From assembly GCA_020631735.1 (NCBI GenBank), contig CM036231.1, forward strand, positions 8,734,794 through 8,798,793: a DNA stretch of 64,000 nucleotides, in the 5' to 3' direction. Below are positions 53,422 through 64,000 of the stretch, one piece after another. This stretch comes from Saccharum officinarum. Its lineage: Eukaryota; Streptophyta; Magnoliopsida; Poales; Poaceae. The translations under genes and the position numbers were made by a program. The notes under the pieces were generated by a model, which saw nothing but the letters and a program-made list of their open reading frames with translations, made no database searches and was not told the origin of the DNA. Positions within the stretch are counted from its first letter, which is position 1. Each line of letters begins with the position of its first letter.

Positions 53422-55789
53422 ATGCAGGAGCTGATGGATGGCAAGCGAGCGAGCTGGATGGTTATCGCCGTGCTCACCGCTGTCGTGATGACCATGCTGA
53501 TCCTCGGTGGGCGAAACGTTGGAGCGCCGGGGGTGTGGACTGCAGTAGCCAGCTTCCGCCAAGGTATATATCATTCTGTTTTTTTCTTTGCACTAAATCT
53601 TTTTCGCCACGGTATTGTAGCACGTTTTTTCATTAAGATGAGGGGACGAATAACTCTACTTCATCAGTTCTAGAATTCTAAATTATATGTCCTTTTGGGT
53701 TTTCCAAAGATAATGTTTTTACTATGTATTGACACATAGTGTATATCTAGGTATATGTATATAAAACCAAAACAACCTACAATTTAGCATGAAAGGAGTA
53801 AAGAGATTGGTAAGCGGTGCTTGCCACACACTTAGTTTTATAAGTTAGATATTTTGTTTTATTAACAAACATTATAGAAATGCTATTGCCAATGTTAGGA
53901 CTCGTTACATATTTCTACTGGAGCTTTATGTTCATAGGAGAAAGTTCCTCATGCCTTTTAGGCATCCACGAATTCTTGTGTTTCGAGCGCCCTTCATATA
54001 CTCTAGTCAGCCGAAAATTTCAATGCTCTTGTTCGATGTGAACTTCTGATGGTGAGGTATGGAAGCGGCATTTTGGATTGGAAGTTAGGAAGTTCAGTGA
54101 AGGGATGCAATGCAATTCAATGACAATGATAACACATACGGAGTAGACTACTAAAAAGTCAATAGTTACAAATAGTAGATAATATTTGATGGGCAGGCTA
54201 GAAATAGGGGGTCACCCGTAGCAGTGAGTGGTATCAGATTTGGTAATGGAGACTGAGCCAGGAGGTGATGGAGAAGAGGAGTGGGAGGAAGGGACATAGA
54301 AAGACGAAGAATTAGGCCGGAAGGATCATGATGTGCAGGGGAGATGCGTTCATAAAAAAAACTATTATGAAGAGAGAAACTACTCGTGTGGGTCGGTTTG
54401 ACAGTGATTGTTATTTGAAACGAATGTATCACTGATCATAAATTGTTTTCAAATCAAGTCGTGCAAAGATTATGATATTTTGCCTACAGAAACTCCATCC
54501 ATATTATTCTACGAATTGTAACTAGCGAACAAATCGCAATATAACAACATATACGCATTATCCAAAAAAAAAAAAACAACACGTACGCGCTTCACATCAT
54601 TTCCCGCTTCTGACATCACCTGTGACAGGTTCCCCTGATCTCTCCTCCTCGCATCCGACGGCAGCGCACCACGACAGGCTATACAACGGCCTATTGATCG
54701 ACAGCTTCGACGAGGAATCCTGCCACAGCAGGTACCAATCCGCCATGTACCGCGGGAACCCCGGGAGGCGACCCTCCCGTACCTCATCTCCAAGCTGCGA
54801 CGGCACGAGGCTCTCCAACGACGGTGCGGCCCGGGCACCGCCGCCTACAGCAGCGCCCTGGAGCAGCTCAAGTCAGGCAAGAGCATCGCGTCACCATCAC
54901 CGGAGTGCGCGTACATCGTCTCCATTTCGTACAGCGGTCTCGGGAACGAATCCAGGTGCGCGTACATCGTCTCCATTTCGTACAGCGGTCGGTTGACAGC
55001 TACATCGTGCCGGGGTTTCTTGTGCAGGCGTTCCAGGACGAGCTAGACCTGATGTTCCCGGAGCGCGACGCCGTGTTCCACCACATCGGCCGGTACCTGT
55101 TCCACCCGAACAACCATGTCTGGGGCCTCGTCACGCGCTACTACGACGCGTACCTCGCGGCGGCACAGCAGCGAGTTGGCATCCAGGTGCGCGTCTTCGG
55201 CGTCCAGCCGAACTCGCCGGAGCTCCTGGAGCAGATCACCTCGTGCACGCAAACGCAGAAGCTGCTCCCGGAAGTGGTCGCCACGGGAGAGCCGAAGACG
55301 TCGCCAGCGTCCCGTCCCAGGTCCAAAGCCGTTCTCGTCACCTCGCTCAAGTCATGGTACTACGAGAAACTCAAGAGCATGTACTGGGAGCACGCGGCGG
55401 CCACCGGCGAGGCGGTGAGCGTGCACCAGCCGAGCCACGAGGAGTACCAGCGCTCCGGCGCCAGGTCGCACGAGCACAAGGCGTGGGCCGAGATATACCT
55501 GCTGAGCCTGACTGATGTGCTGGTGACCACCGGCGTGTCGACGTTCGGTTACGTGGCGCAGGGGCTCGGCGGCGTGCGGCCGTGGGTGCTGTACAAGTCC
55601 ACCAACAGCTCTGCCGTGCCCGATCCGCCGTGCGGCTGGGACGTGTCCATGGAGCCGTGCTTCCACAAACCACCGAGCTATGATTGCCGGCTGAAGCAGT
55701 GGGCGCCGGACATCTCAAAGGATGTGCCGTACATCCAGCACTGTGACGACTTGAGCTGGGGGCTGAAACTTGTTGGTCGAAACAAATAG
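53422..55789 (+). pseudogene. GT37 fucosyltransferase, copy 5, deletion and filler-type duplication
   Basis: Exon 1 is 53422-53563 (ATG 53422, MQELMDGKRAS, with an anchor VIAVLTAVVMTMLIL). A phase-1 intron 53564-54628 follows. Exon 2 is recognisable from GSPDLSSSHP to TAG 55787-55789. It has a 1-nt deletion near 54777 (before TYLISKLR-like YLISKLR). After YSGLGN there is a loss of about 390 bp compared with copy 6, removing the RILxxxSAFLYALL and FCEPFPG blocks up to DSYIVPG. At the deletion point a 34-bp sequence from just upstream is repeated. From DSYIVPGFLVQ on, the sequence is open and well conserved (GIQVRVFG, WAEIYLLSLTDVLVTT, STFGYVAQGLGG). The product cannot be functional. Confidence 0.9.
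54906..54990 (+). repeat. 34-bp direct repeat at the deletion junction of copy 5
   Basis: 54906-54939 and 54957-54990 are identical; the offset is 51 bp. The second copy sits exactly where the 390-bp deletion is found. Confidence 0.9.
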
Positions 55790-56171
55790 GATGTCCCAAG
55801 GGGACTCAATATAAGGCTAATCTGAATATTAAGTTTTATCTTGTTGCTTCTAAACGTGTGATATCACGTACAGTCATCTGTGATGAGGAACCAAACAAGA
55901 TCATGTAATACATAGTTTAAATTTGTTGTTTCATAAACTAATCATGTAGTTTTTTGTTGGAATTTTTTATTCGAAGTTAAAGACTTGTTACTCTTGATAA
56001 TTTCTAACACCTAGACGGCCCAGTGGAGGACTAAGTGACGTTCCTCGGTGGAGTTCTTGTTGAGGAGGCTCTACCATGTGTACATGGTCTTGAAGCCTAC
56101 CATTCCAGAGTAGAGATTGGTCATTCACTAGTGAAAGGGAGCTAAACAGAGTCTGTAGTGACTCTTTGATG
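55790..56171 (+). repeat. 3' flank of copy 5 and Sirevirus-like LTR fragment (about 55980-56170)
   Basis: cttgttactcttgataat, cacctagacggccca, tcctcggtggag and agtctgtagtgactc keep the order of landmarks in the LTR of element B (cttgttactcttggtgat, cacctagacggctt, catccggcggag). The divergence is high; both ends are missing. Confidence 0.45.
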
Positions 56172-56446
56172 CTACAACGTGATTAGAGGGTTAGAGCCTG
56201 TCTCTACTGGATGTCGTATACTGCATCTCCTATAAGTTGTTTTAATAGAGTACCCTAAAATCAATTAGAATATAGGAGTGTACTGTTGCATCATATTACC
56301 TAAAACTAGCTATCATAATTTATAAGTATAAACGATATAAAATAAAATAAATAAATGGTTAGAATATAATTTAGGAGACCATGTCAGGTTAAACTACGCG
56401 TTATAAAGAGAAATGGAGATGTTGTAACCCTCTAATCACGTTGTAG
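56172..56446. mobile_element. Segment bounded by a perfect 22-bp inverted repeat
   Basis: 56172-56193 is the exact reverse complement of 56425-56446; the 231 bp between are AT-rich. Sense of the repeat: ctacaacgtgattagaggg. It could be a MITE or a small foldback. No target duplication was recognised. Confidence 0.6.
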
Positions 56447-57370
56447 AATGCTTAAGAATTTAGCCTTAGTGTGATCATGAACTTGATTGTGATGATCAAC
56501 CCGTGAAAAAACTTATATGCACTGCGAAAACTTAGAGGAGCCAAAACTTATATACTGGTACTCTAGTAGTAAACAAATTTTGGCTAATACATGTGCTATA
56601 TAACTTTAGGCTCATATTTTCTATTTCTTTTATATTGCATATTCTTCTATTCAATAGATGTGTAGTCATAAATCATACTGATATTTGTTTAGATCTAATT
56701 TTTTTAAAAAACATATTCCATGTGCTAGTCTCTAAAAAAAATTCGGCGAAATTTGGCTGAATTTCGCGAAATTTGGTAATTTCGGTGGTGGCCGAAATTT
56801 TTGCAATACTGAAATTAAAAACCTACTAACGTCCATTGACCATTATGCACTGCAATTAAAGGTCTGATGACAGAATCGAAGTACTACGACCTTGAACATG
56901 CAAAAAACAATCTGCACGTTGATTTTAGTGCATCCCAACGCTCAAGGATTGACACTGTAAAAAAATCGCGACTTGTTACTAGGAGTTCAAATTTTTTTCC
57001 AGAGTTAGTGGTAACGAAGACTTTTCACATGTAGCTTTTGCATAGACTCCATGTGGAAGTCTAGCAGCATTTTCAAAGTCCATATTAGACTGTCATATAT
57101 AGGACTCCAAACGTAAAATGAGAGTATACTATAGTCCTTGAGAGTTGAGATTCGAGGTTGCTGCATCATGCAGATTGCTATTGCAGACTTGTGGCTGATC
57201 TGCTTCGCAATAATATACTACATACAACATTCGTGGTCAATCCGGCAGCCAAGGAGCATTTTGGTAGGGCGCAGCGAGGCCCGCTAGCACGGTGTCCGAA
57301 GGGAACAGCCGAGCACTGTGCACTGGCAGCAGTTTGAAGAGGCTCCGCTGTCCATCGAAAAGCGGTGAAG
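56447..57370. other. Intergenic upstream of GT37 copy 6
   Basis: AT-rich. A local cluster of cgaaattt / gaatttcg words at 56740-56800 looks like the subterminal repeat of a transposon. The last 150 bp before 57371 are GC-richer and probably hold the promoter or 5' UTR. No gene seen. Confidence 0.4.
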
Positions 57371-59102
57371 ATGGCGAAGCTGCTGGTCGACGTCAACGTC
57401 AAGCGGCGGAGCTGGGCGGTCAGTGCCGTGCTTGCTGCCGTCGTGGTGACCGTGCCTCTCCTCGTCATCATCCACAGTGGGAGCAATTTTGGAGCACCGG
57501 GGATTTGGATTCAGACTGCCGTGGCCGGCTTACGCAAAGGTAAAGTTCTGTTAATTCCATGTTCGCACGTAGTAGTCCTGTTTGTTTCTGAGATCGATCA
57601 CTTGCTTGCAGGTTCGAATGATCTCGCCATGCAGCCGAGGTCAGCGCGGCGCCACGACAGGCTTCTCGGCGGCCTACTGGTTGACGGCTTCGACGAAGAA
57701 TCCTGCCACAGCCGGTACCAATCCGCCATGTACCGTCGAAACGCCGGCAGGCAACCCTCGACGTACCTCATCTCCAAGCTGCGGCGGCACGAGTCCCTGC
57801 AAAGGCGGTGTGGCCCGGGCACTGCCGCCTACAGCAACGCCCTCGAGCAGCTGAGATCCGGCAAGAGCGTCGCGTCTCCGGAGTGCAGGTACATAGTCTC
57901 CGTACCCATCGAAGGCCTCGGGAACCGGATCCTCGCCGCCGCGTCGGCGTTCCTGTACGCGCTGCTCACGGACCGCGTCGTCCTCCTCGACCCCAGCAAC
58001 GACATGGACAACCTGTTCTGCGAGCCGTTCCTCGGAGCCACGTGGCTGCTGCCGGAGGGCTTCCCGCTGGCAAGCTACACCAACTTCAGCATCGACGCCG
58101 CCGAGACCTACGGGAACATGCTGAAGAACAAGGTCATCGGCGCGGAAGCCGCCGCCGCCGCCGCCGATGCTTCGCCGGCGCAGCAGCAGCTGCCCGCGTT
58201 CGCGTACGTCTACCTCCACAGCGACGCCGGCATCCACGACAGGAACTTCTTCTGGGACGAAGACCAGAGGCTGCTCCGGCACGTCCAGTGGCTGGTGATG
58301 AGCACCGACAACTACATCGTGCCGGGGCTGTTCCTTACGAAAGCGTTCCGAGGGGAGCTGGACATGATGTTCCCGGAGCGCGACGCCGTGTTCCACCACC
58401 TGGGGCGGTACCTGTTCCACCCGAACAACCACGTCTGGGGCCTCGTCACGCGCTACTACGACGCCTACCTCGAGGGCGCCACGCAGCGCGTCGGCATCCA
58501 GGTGCGCGTCTTCGGCGCCCAGCCGAATTCGCCCGAGCTCCTGGAGCAGATCACCTCGTGCACGCAGAAGCACAAGCTGCCCGGAAGTGCTCGCGACGGG
58601 AGAGCCGACGACGTTGCCAGCGTCGCGTGCCAAGAAGAAGTCTATAGCCGTTCTCGTCACGTCCCTGAAGCCCTGGTACCAGGAGAAGATCAGGAGCATG
58701 TACTGGGAGCACGCGACGGCCACAGGGGAGGTGGTGAGCGTGCACCAGCCCAGCCACGAGGAGTACCAGCGCTTCGGCGTCAAGTCGCACGACACCAAGG
58801 CGTGGGCCGAGATCTACCTGCTGAGCCTGACCGACGTGCTGGTGACCACCAGCCAGTCCACGTTCGGGTACGTCGCCCAGGGGCTCGGTGGCCTGAGGCC
58901 GTGGGTGATGTACAAGCCGGTCAACGGCACAGTGGTGCCGGATCCGCCGTGCGGCCGGGACGTGTCAATGGAGCCGTGCTTTTTCCAGCCGCCCAACTAC
59001 AATCTCTGGCAGAACCAATGGCTGGATGCCAGTAAGATTGTGCCACACGTCCAGCGCTGCCCCGACTTCCCCTGGGGGGGTCTGAAGCTTGTTTGGGAAT
59101 GA
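57371..59102 (+). pseudogene. GT37 fucosyltransferase, copy 6, 2-nt frameshift
   Basis: Exon 1 is 57371-57539 (ATG 57371, MAKLLVDVNVKRRSW; anchor AVLAAVVVTVPLLVI). A 72-bp phase-1 intron 57540-57611 follows, then exon 2 57612-59102. The unspliced frame is also open, but splice sites and family position favour the intron. GLGNRIL, FCEPF, GIQVRVFG and QITSCTQK are intact. At about 58578-58583 the expected ctgctcccgg is ctgcccgg, a loss of 2 nt, so the reading leaves the family frame. The correct frame then runs open from LATGEP to TGA 59100-59102 with LLSLTDVLVTT and STFGYVAQGLGG. A usually conserved FFCD is FFWD. It is a young pseudogene unless the 2-nt gap is an assembly error. Confidence 0.85.
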
Positions 59103-59843
59103 ATAGATTCGAACACGTCGAAGATACAAACAATATAATAATGAGGGGTACGGTACATGAGTTTGATGTTTTTTCACTTTCACATTTTTTCTGCATCTCC
59201 TATACTACATGCGCATGAAATCGATGCTCTCGTGCCAACGATGCTCTTCAGTAGTGGTTGTGCCCTTCGTCCTTAGAAAGTGGCTTGGACGAGGTAGGCT
59301 GGCTATAAGAGGATGAGGTGGATGCGGGGGCAGAGGAACAAAGGTGGCAAGGCCACTGCTAGCCACGTGTAGAGGAGGACAGTGATTGGGCTAGAAAAGT
59401 ATGTGTCCCAAAAATATTGTAATTGTAAAACTAGCCACATGTACCAAGGAGTGATGAAAAATTACTTTTAATGCCCTTGTAAAGGTCATTACCAACTCAA
59501 TCCTCTTGCTTGTCCAACCGTTCTTCTCAAAACTTCCTCACTCCCAAATTCGCCGATCTTCTTTCTTGTTCCATGGCACTAGCGCTTGATTCACCGGACC
59601 TCCCATGCCTTCACATCCGCTGCCCCTCAGGCACCTCTCTGCCGCCCTCACTGCGCCTCCACAACTCCATGCAGATTCCAGCATGATGATCCGGGAGAAG
59701 AGTGGCGAAGGGGAAGGGGAATCATGGCGGAGCTCTGGATTGGGAGGTTGTGGGAGGAGTGCTGGATGGAAAATGGTGAGCAGGGGCGTAGCTACGAGCT
59801 AAACCTAGCCATGCCTCGTTGCACCAAGATCAGGACCGATGTT
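59103..59843. other. Intergenic downstream of the GT37 cluster
   Basis: Non-coding. A short frame from ATG 59574 (MALALDSPDLP) ends after about 37 codons and has no recognisable domain. Confidence 0.35.
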
Positions 59844-60382
59844 TGTTGGGTATTTGACCTCAGACAAATGCAACTCCCGAGACTTCGTTTACAAATAATG
59901 ATTTTTCCTTCCCAGCCATTGCATATAGAAGTAACTTCGTTCGAAGAATTAATGAAAGGAGGCGAAGGCACCTTCACCACTTCGTGCAAACACAAAGACA
60001 AAAGATGAAGAGCGAGGTCACTTGGTTCACTTTGCTATCAACCAAGGAACGAAGTCGCTAGACTCACTTCGCTGTCAGGCGAAGTCAAAAGGAAAGAAAA
60101 GAAGGCCAACTTGTCTTCAGGACGCGAGCCCCGCCAACAACAGCTTCTCTCCTGGAAGTCGTTTAGAACATGTAATAAGTTGAGTCGAAGATGTAATGAC
60201 CGATTTTCTCCGAAGAGAAAGAGGGGTTTTATTCAATCAATTTGGGGGGGGTATTTTAGTCTTTTGTATAAGAATAATGAAGGTTAGAACCTCTATAAAT
60301 ACGTCATCACATGGACATGAAATGAATACTAAATTGAGTTTACTCTGTTCTTTGATGCTTGAGTGAGTAATCTTACCTAACA
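59844..60382 (+). mobile_element. Possible solo LTR of an unidentified retrotransposon
   Basis: Starts tgttgggtatttgacc and ends cttacctaaca (TG...CA). Has a TATA-like ctataaata at 60293-60301 and repeated gaacgaagtc / cttcg words. No matching 5-bp duplication is visible (atgtt against acgct), so the borders are provisional. Confidence 0.4.
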
Positions 60383-61429
60383 ACGCTATAGGTGCCGCAC
60401 GTGCGCTCTGATGTGGGCGGCAAGGGCATGGCGGCCTGAGCGGTGGGGCGAGGAAGGAGCCCGCTGCTGGGTGAAAGTGGAGTAAGAGGTCGTCGATGCT
60501 GGTCATGGCGGCAATACTCCTATCGCTTATCGCTGACGGAGAAGCCTCCGGAGTCCGGGTTGAGGGAGGTTGCGATGCCTGATTTTGTGGTCGACATTCT
60601 TCCACGTGTTTCATTCTTGTGGATGAGAGCAAACCGTGAGATGGCTGCATAAGTTAGTGTGGTAGATTTTTTTTCGACTAGGCTCCACATAGAAGCCGAT
60701 CCTCTACAACTGCAATTTGTTTGGGACAAATTTTGAACCATACAACTGTAGTCTTTTCGGGACATAGGGAGTAGGAGTCATAGAGATGGAACACAACAAG
60801 AATGCCACCAGGTGATGATGCAGTCGACGATAGGCGGGAACAGGGATCAGAAATTGCCATACAACGTGGTAAAAGAAATGGTGATTGAAAATGAATAGTA
60901 AAATCCGAACTAGGAGATGCAGAAAACGTTTAATGCTTTTCTTTCTTAGTCTTTAAGCTCTTTTCTAATGAATATGAATAGTAAAATCTGAACTAGGAGA
61001 TGCAAACAAAATAGGTTTAAAGCAAAGACAGAGAAAAGGTTTTCAAGCTTAGTCTTTTTAGCTTTTTTTTGTTAGTTGTTAAGCTCTTTCTTGTTTTATG
61101 CTCCTCAACTTTGAAGCTTTGCCTAAGAACTCGTGTGACTTTTGACTCTATATATAAAATATAAAAATATAAAAATATCACGCAGATATAGTGGCTGGAT
61201 TTTATTTTCTTTATTTAAAAAATTGAATGCTAGTAAACGAAATAGATAGACCGGATACTAGTGCTTATTTCTCCGTTAGTTTGGCATAAAGTGTCTTACA
61301 GGTCATATAACAGGTCTATCAATATATATTTCTGTTTGGACAGAAAATAATATATTTTCTCTGCCGCAAAGAAAAAATAAAATGTGCGGGCGTGCCAGTG
61401 TACTAAAGTACACAAAACAAACAAAGAGA
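60383..61429. other. Intergenic; contains a direct duplication of about 80-110 bp
   Basis: aatagtaaaatc.gaactaggagatgca occurs at about 60893 and again at 60979. Both are followed by ...gctttt...cttagtcttt..agctctttt, so a stretch of roughly 80-110 bp is duplicated in tandem with divergence. The remainder is non-coding. Confidence 0.5.
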
Positions 61430-62960
61430 AGGGAACACTGAATTTATTCATATTTATAGAAAATACAAACAGAGGTTCCCTATATAAATGCGCGCTCCAT
61501 AGCCTGCTGGCAGCGATCTAACTTAGGCGACGTAGTCTTCATGGTTCCTGGGGCCTCGAAAGGCTCCCAGTTAATTACCCCTGTGAGTCAAGCTCACAGA
61601 GCACCTCCGATTAAGCTGCGTTGGTCATCGTCTTCAATCTTCACTTCACGTCTCCATGCTTGTGTGTTGGTGTAGATGTGGGTGGCGTCGGCATGTCTAT
61701 GGCCTCGTTGGTCCATGAGCCGGTGTAACATGACTGAAATATGAGTCATGCCGCCTGCGTCGTTCGCCTCGTCGGTGTCGAACGACACATAGTGTTGTGG
61801 TAGGAGCACTTGCATGGTTGGTGTAGCTTGGACTGCTTTGGACTTCCTTGGCAACGTTGTCGTGGTACTTTGTGGAACTTGATCACGTGGAGTTGTTGAA
61901 GTTGTAGTAGTTGATGAAGACTTGCATCCGGCATGGTAAATGCATTTATGCATCTGCCACCGCCATAGCCGCCGCCATTAATAATCATGCATGGCCGACA
62001 AATGATGGTTACAGACGTGGCATATCGGGTGGTGAGCGTGCCCTATCGCCAGGCAGTTAGCTGTGCATGCACGAAGGACGTGCTCGTGCATCTCCGCCGG
62101 ACTTGGCCAGCGACTCCAGGTGTGTATGCGTGCGATAGATAGACGCGCTGCCCTCATGCTCCGCCCTCGCCCGTGTACACCCGGCAGCTGTGTCCATCGT
62201 TCGGACACCGGCCTTCTGCACGCGCCCGCAACCACGGCGCGGCGGGTCTTCTCGTCTCAGGGCACGCCGCAGCGATGTTCGGCTTCCTGTCTCGATGGGT
62301 TGCACCTCCCAGTGTCGTGTCGTTGGTGTAGGTCGATGCTGATAGTGTAGATGACGCCGCCGTTATCGATGGCGTCGCTCTCGGCTCAGGCACAGTCGTC
62401 CGGCATCTCGGGGTGGTCGAGCGTGTGGTGCCATATATGCATGCAAAGCCTGTCTAACTGTGACCGTCGGCCGGCGCGGCGTGTCCAGGTGTAGCCTGCC
62501 TCGTCGTAGGTGGCACCTGACGGCGGCTGCCTGAAAGTCCGGCGCCTCTCTGTTAATGGCAGCCGTCATGCGGCGACCGGAACGAACCGGTTTCATGCGT
62601 AGCTCCTTGAGCGGCGGCGCAGCTGGCTACTGCCTCCTTCCGTCGAAGGGAGTCGACCCGCTCCGGGCCTCTGATAGATGGCGCCCTGCTGGCGGCTGCC
62701 GATCGGCCGGGCATGATTAGCTAGCCGGATGCAATTCCGCCTGAGGTCGTGGCGATGCAGAATGAAGTTAGGCGAGTGGCCACCGACTCGCGATGTGCCT
62801 CCTGCCGCCGACGGCCTGCCTGTGATGAATCTTGGCTGGCCTTCTTGACGACAGTGCTCGTGGATGCATCTTGACCGGCGGCAGCGTGGTGGCCTTGGCG
62901 CAACCGGTGGCGCACGTAGCTGGCTCCCTTCGTGCGGCCGGCTTGGATGGATCTCATTCC
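61430..62960 (-). other. Uncertain minus-strand transcription unit
   Basis: A minus-strand TATA-like tatataaa lies at 62987-62994, and ATG at 62957 opens a 78-codon frame (MRSIQAGRTKGAS...) ending at 62721. Further minus-strand open stretches are at 62596-62363 and 61953-61594 (the last 119 codons). None shows a domain I know, and no splice pattern joins them convincingly. The region is more GC-rich than its surroundings. It could be a lineage-specific gene, a noncoding RNA gene or transposon debris. Confidence 0.2.
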
Positions 62961-64000
62961 CCTTTCTTGTGAATGGTTGGGGTCCTTTATATAGGCAGGC
63001 AATTGGGTAGCAGCTGGCTCTCTCGGCTGCACGCGCGCCGTCAGAAAGTTGTTAGCAAGCGCGAGATATCTGGAGCCGCCGGCTCCTTTCTTCACACGGA
63101 AGTAAGGGCACGTAGTTATCTTCGTGCGTCAGTTATCTCTTCTAGAAAACTCACATTTTATTTCCTAGTAAAAACCGGACTCGGCTTATTAATCAGCGAG
63201 ATATTTGCTGGCCACACGTATACGTACGCGATTACTCCATCTAAAGACTGAACCCACCTCGTACTTCTCCCCTGCAGTCCATGACATGTGGACCTTTGCA
63301 TAACGTGAACAATTGAGAGTACGTACATATAGGTGGTTTAACGGCGTGTGGCCAATATACGTACGCTGCCTGGTGATCAACATACGTATTTGTCCACCAT
63401 ATTGTACACCAAAGGCCAGGCCTTCTAGAATGTTTTGGGCTACTCGGCGAGCTGCTCCGTACCGTACGTGCATCTGGCCAAAGATCCAGCTGAACCCGTT
63501 GCGCCGGTGTCTAGTAGACTCAACTGGCGTATAAAAATACGTGACACGGACCGGCGTAAGTACAAACTCTACAGCCAGTTCCGGAAATATTCAGACGCAC
63601 ATACACATATTTAGACGCACATACACATTATGACTGCATCTGTTAGCTTCTTATTTGCATGTTGCGAGCATCCCTACGTATATGTATGGACCTGTACCAC
63701 GTATACTTGCTAGCTTCTTGTTTTCCTCGTCTCATGTATATGTGAGACCAAGGCATCAGGCCATCAAGTGAGCCTCATCAGCCACACACAGCCAATTGAC
63801 ACATGCATGGCCGTGTAGTACGTGAAAGTATAGATTAGCTGACAAGTTAACTGTTACCTCCTTCTTCTAGCATGTGTACATATGCGCATACGCAATGCAT
63901 GAGAATACAAGAGGAGCATCACTGCTTCCATTCTTCTTGTTTCTTAACAGCATAAATAAATGATGTACCTATAAAAAATATTGTACAAAATCTCGTCAAA
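62961..64000. other. Intergenic right edge of the window
   Basis: Rich in acgtac/gtacgt words and short AT-rich stretches; acacatattcagacgcacat-like phrases are repeated near 63590-63620. No gene, tRNA or element border recognised. Confidence 0.4.

Noticed and set aside
59574..59690. Short ATG frame after the GT37 cluster
   Set aside because: Only about 37 codons, no domain, no supporting splice or transcript signal.

Overview
The window looks like nuclear DNA of a grass, probably a panicoid/Andropogoneae species (sorghum, sugarcane or Miscanthus type). This is inferred from spliced plant genes, a tandem array of GT37 fucosyltransferases, GC-rich coding exons in AT-rich surroundings, many small MITEs and two large nested Sirevirus-type Copia retrotransposons. 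The species cannot be fixed from the sequence alone.

Layout. 1-3380 is the 3' part of an eight-exon TIC22-like chloroplast import gene. 3.4-6.3 kb holds MITEs and a transposon-derived segment that encloses a Stowaway MITE and lies next to a broken FAD2 desaturase fragment. 6.6-10.3 kb holds two convergent, apparently intact GT37 fucosyltransferase genes. 10.9-14.9 kb is transposon debris and a retrotransposon remnant. 14913-38621 is one Copia/Sirevirus element (A, 5-bp duplication GTGGT). A second Sirevirus (B, 19693-32971, 5-bp duplication GTGGC) has inserted into its integrase region. B has near-identical LTRs and open gag, pol and envelope-like frames. A is older, lacks the envelope-like gene and carries stop codons in gag. 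38.6-43.6 kb holds a 100-bp minisatellite, more LTR remnants, hAT-type MITEs and a shredded Copia. 43.8-59.1 kb holds four more GT37 copies on the + strand. One is open (47463-51467); one has a 1-nt deletion, one a 2-nt deletion, and one is heavily rearranged. 59.1-64 kb has no gene I can recognise, only a possible solo LTR and a weak minus-strand coding candidate.

Biology. The resident genes are the TIC22-like gene and a six-member birth-and-death cluster of Golgi type-II fucosyltransferases. The members share one intron position (phase 1, just after the membrane anchor), but intron length ranges from 72 to about 2400 bp. The 24-kb nested retrotransposon block lies between the near-identical first and third copies. 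The most distinctive non-genic signal is a CpG-rich array built on the palindrome TGACCGGACGCGTCCGGTCA. It is present in all four LTRs of the two Sireviruses, and a variant array sits just upstream of the envelope-like gene of B.
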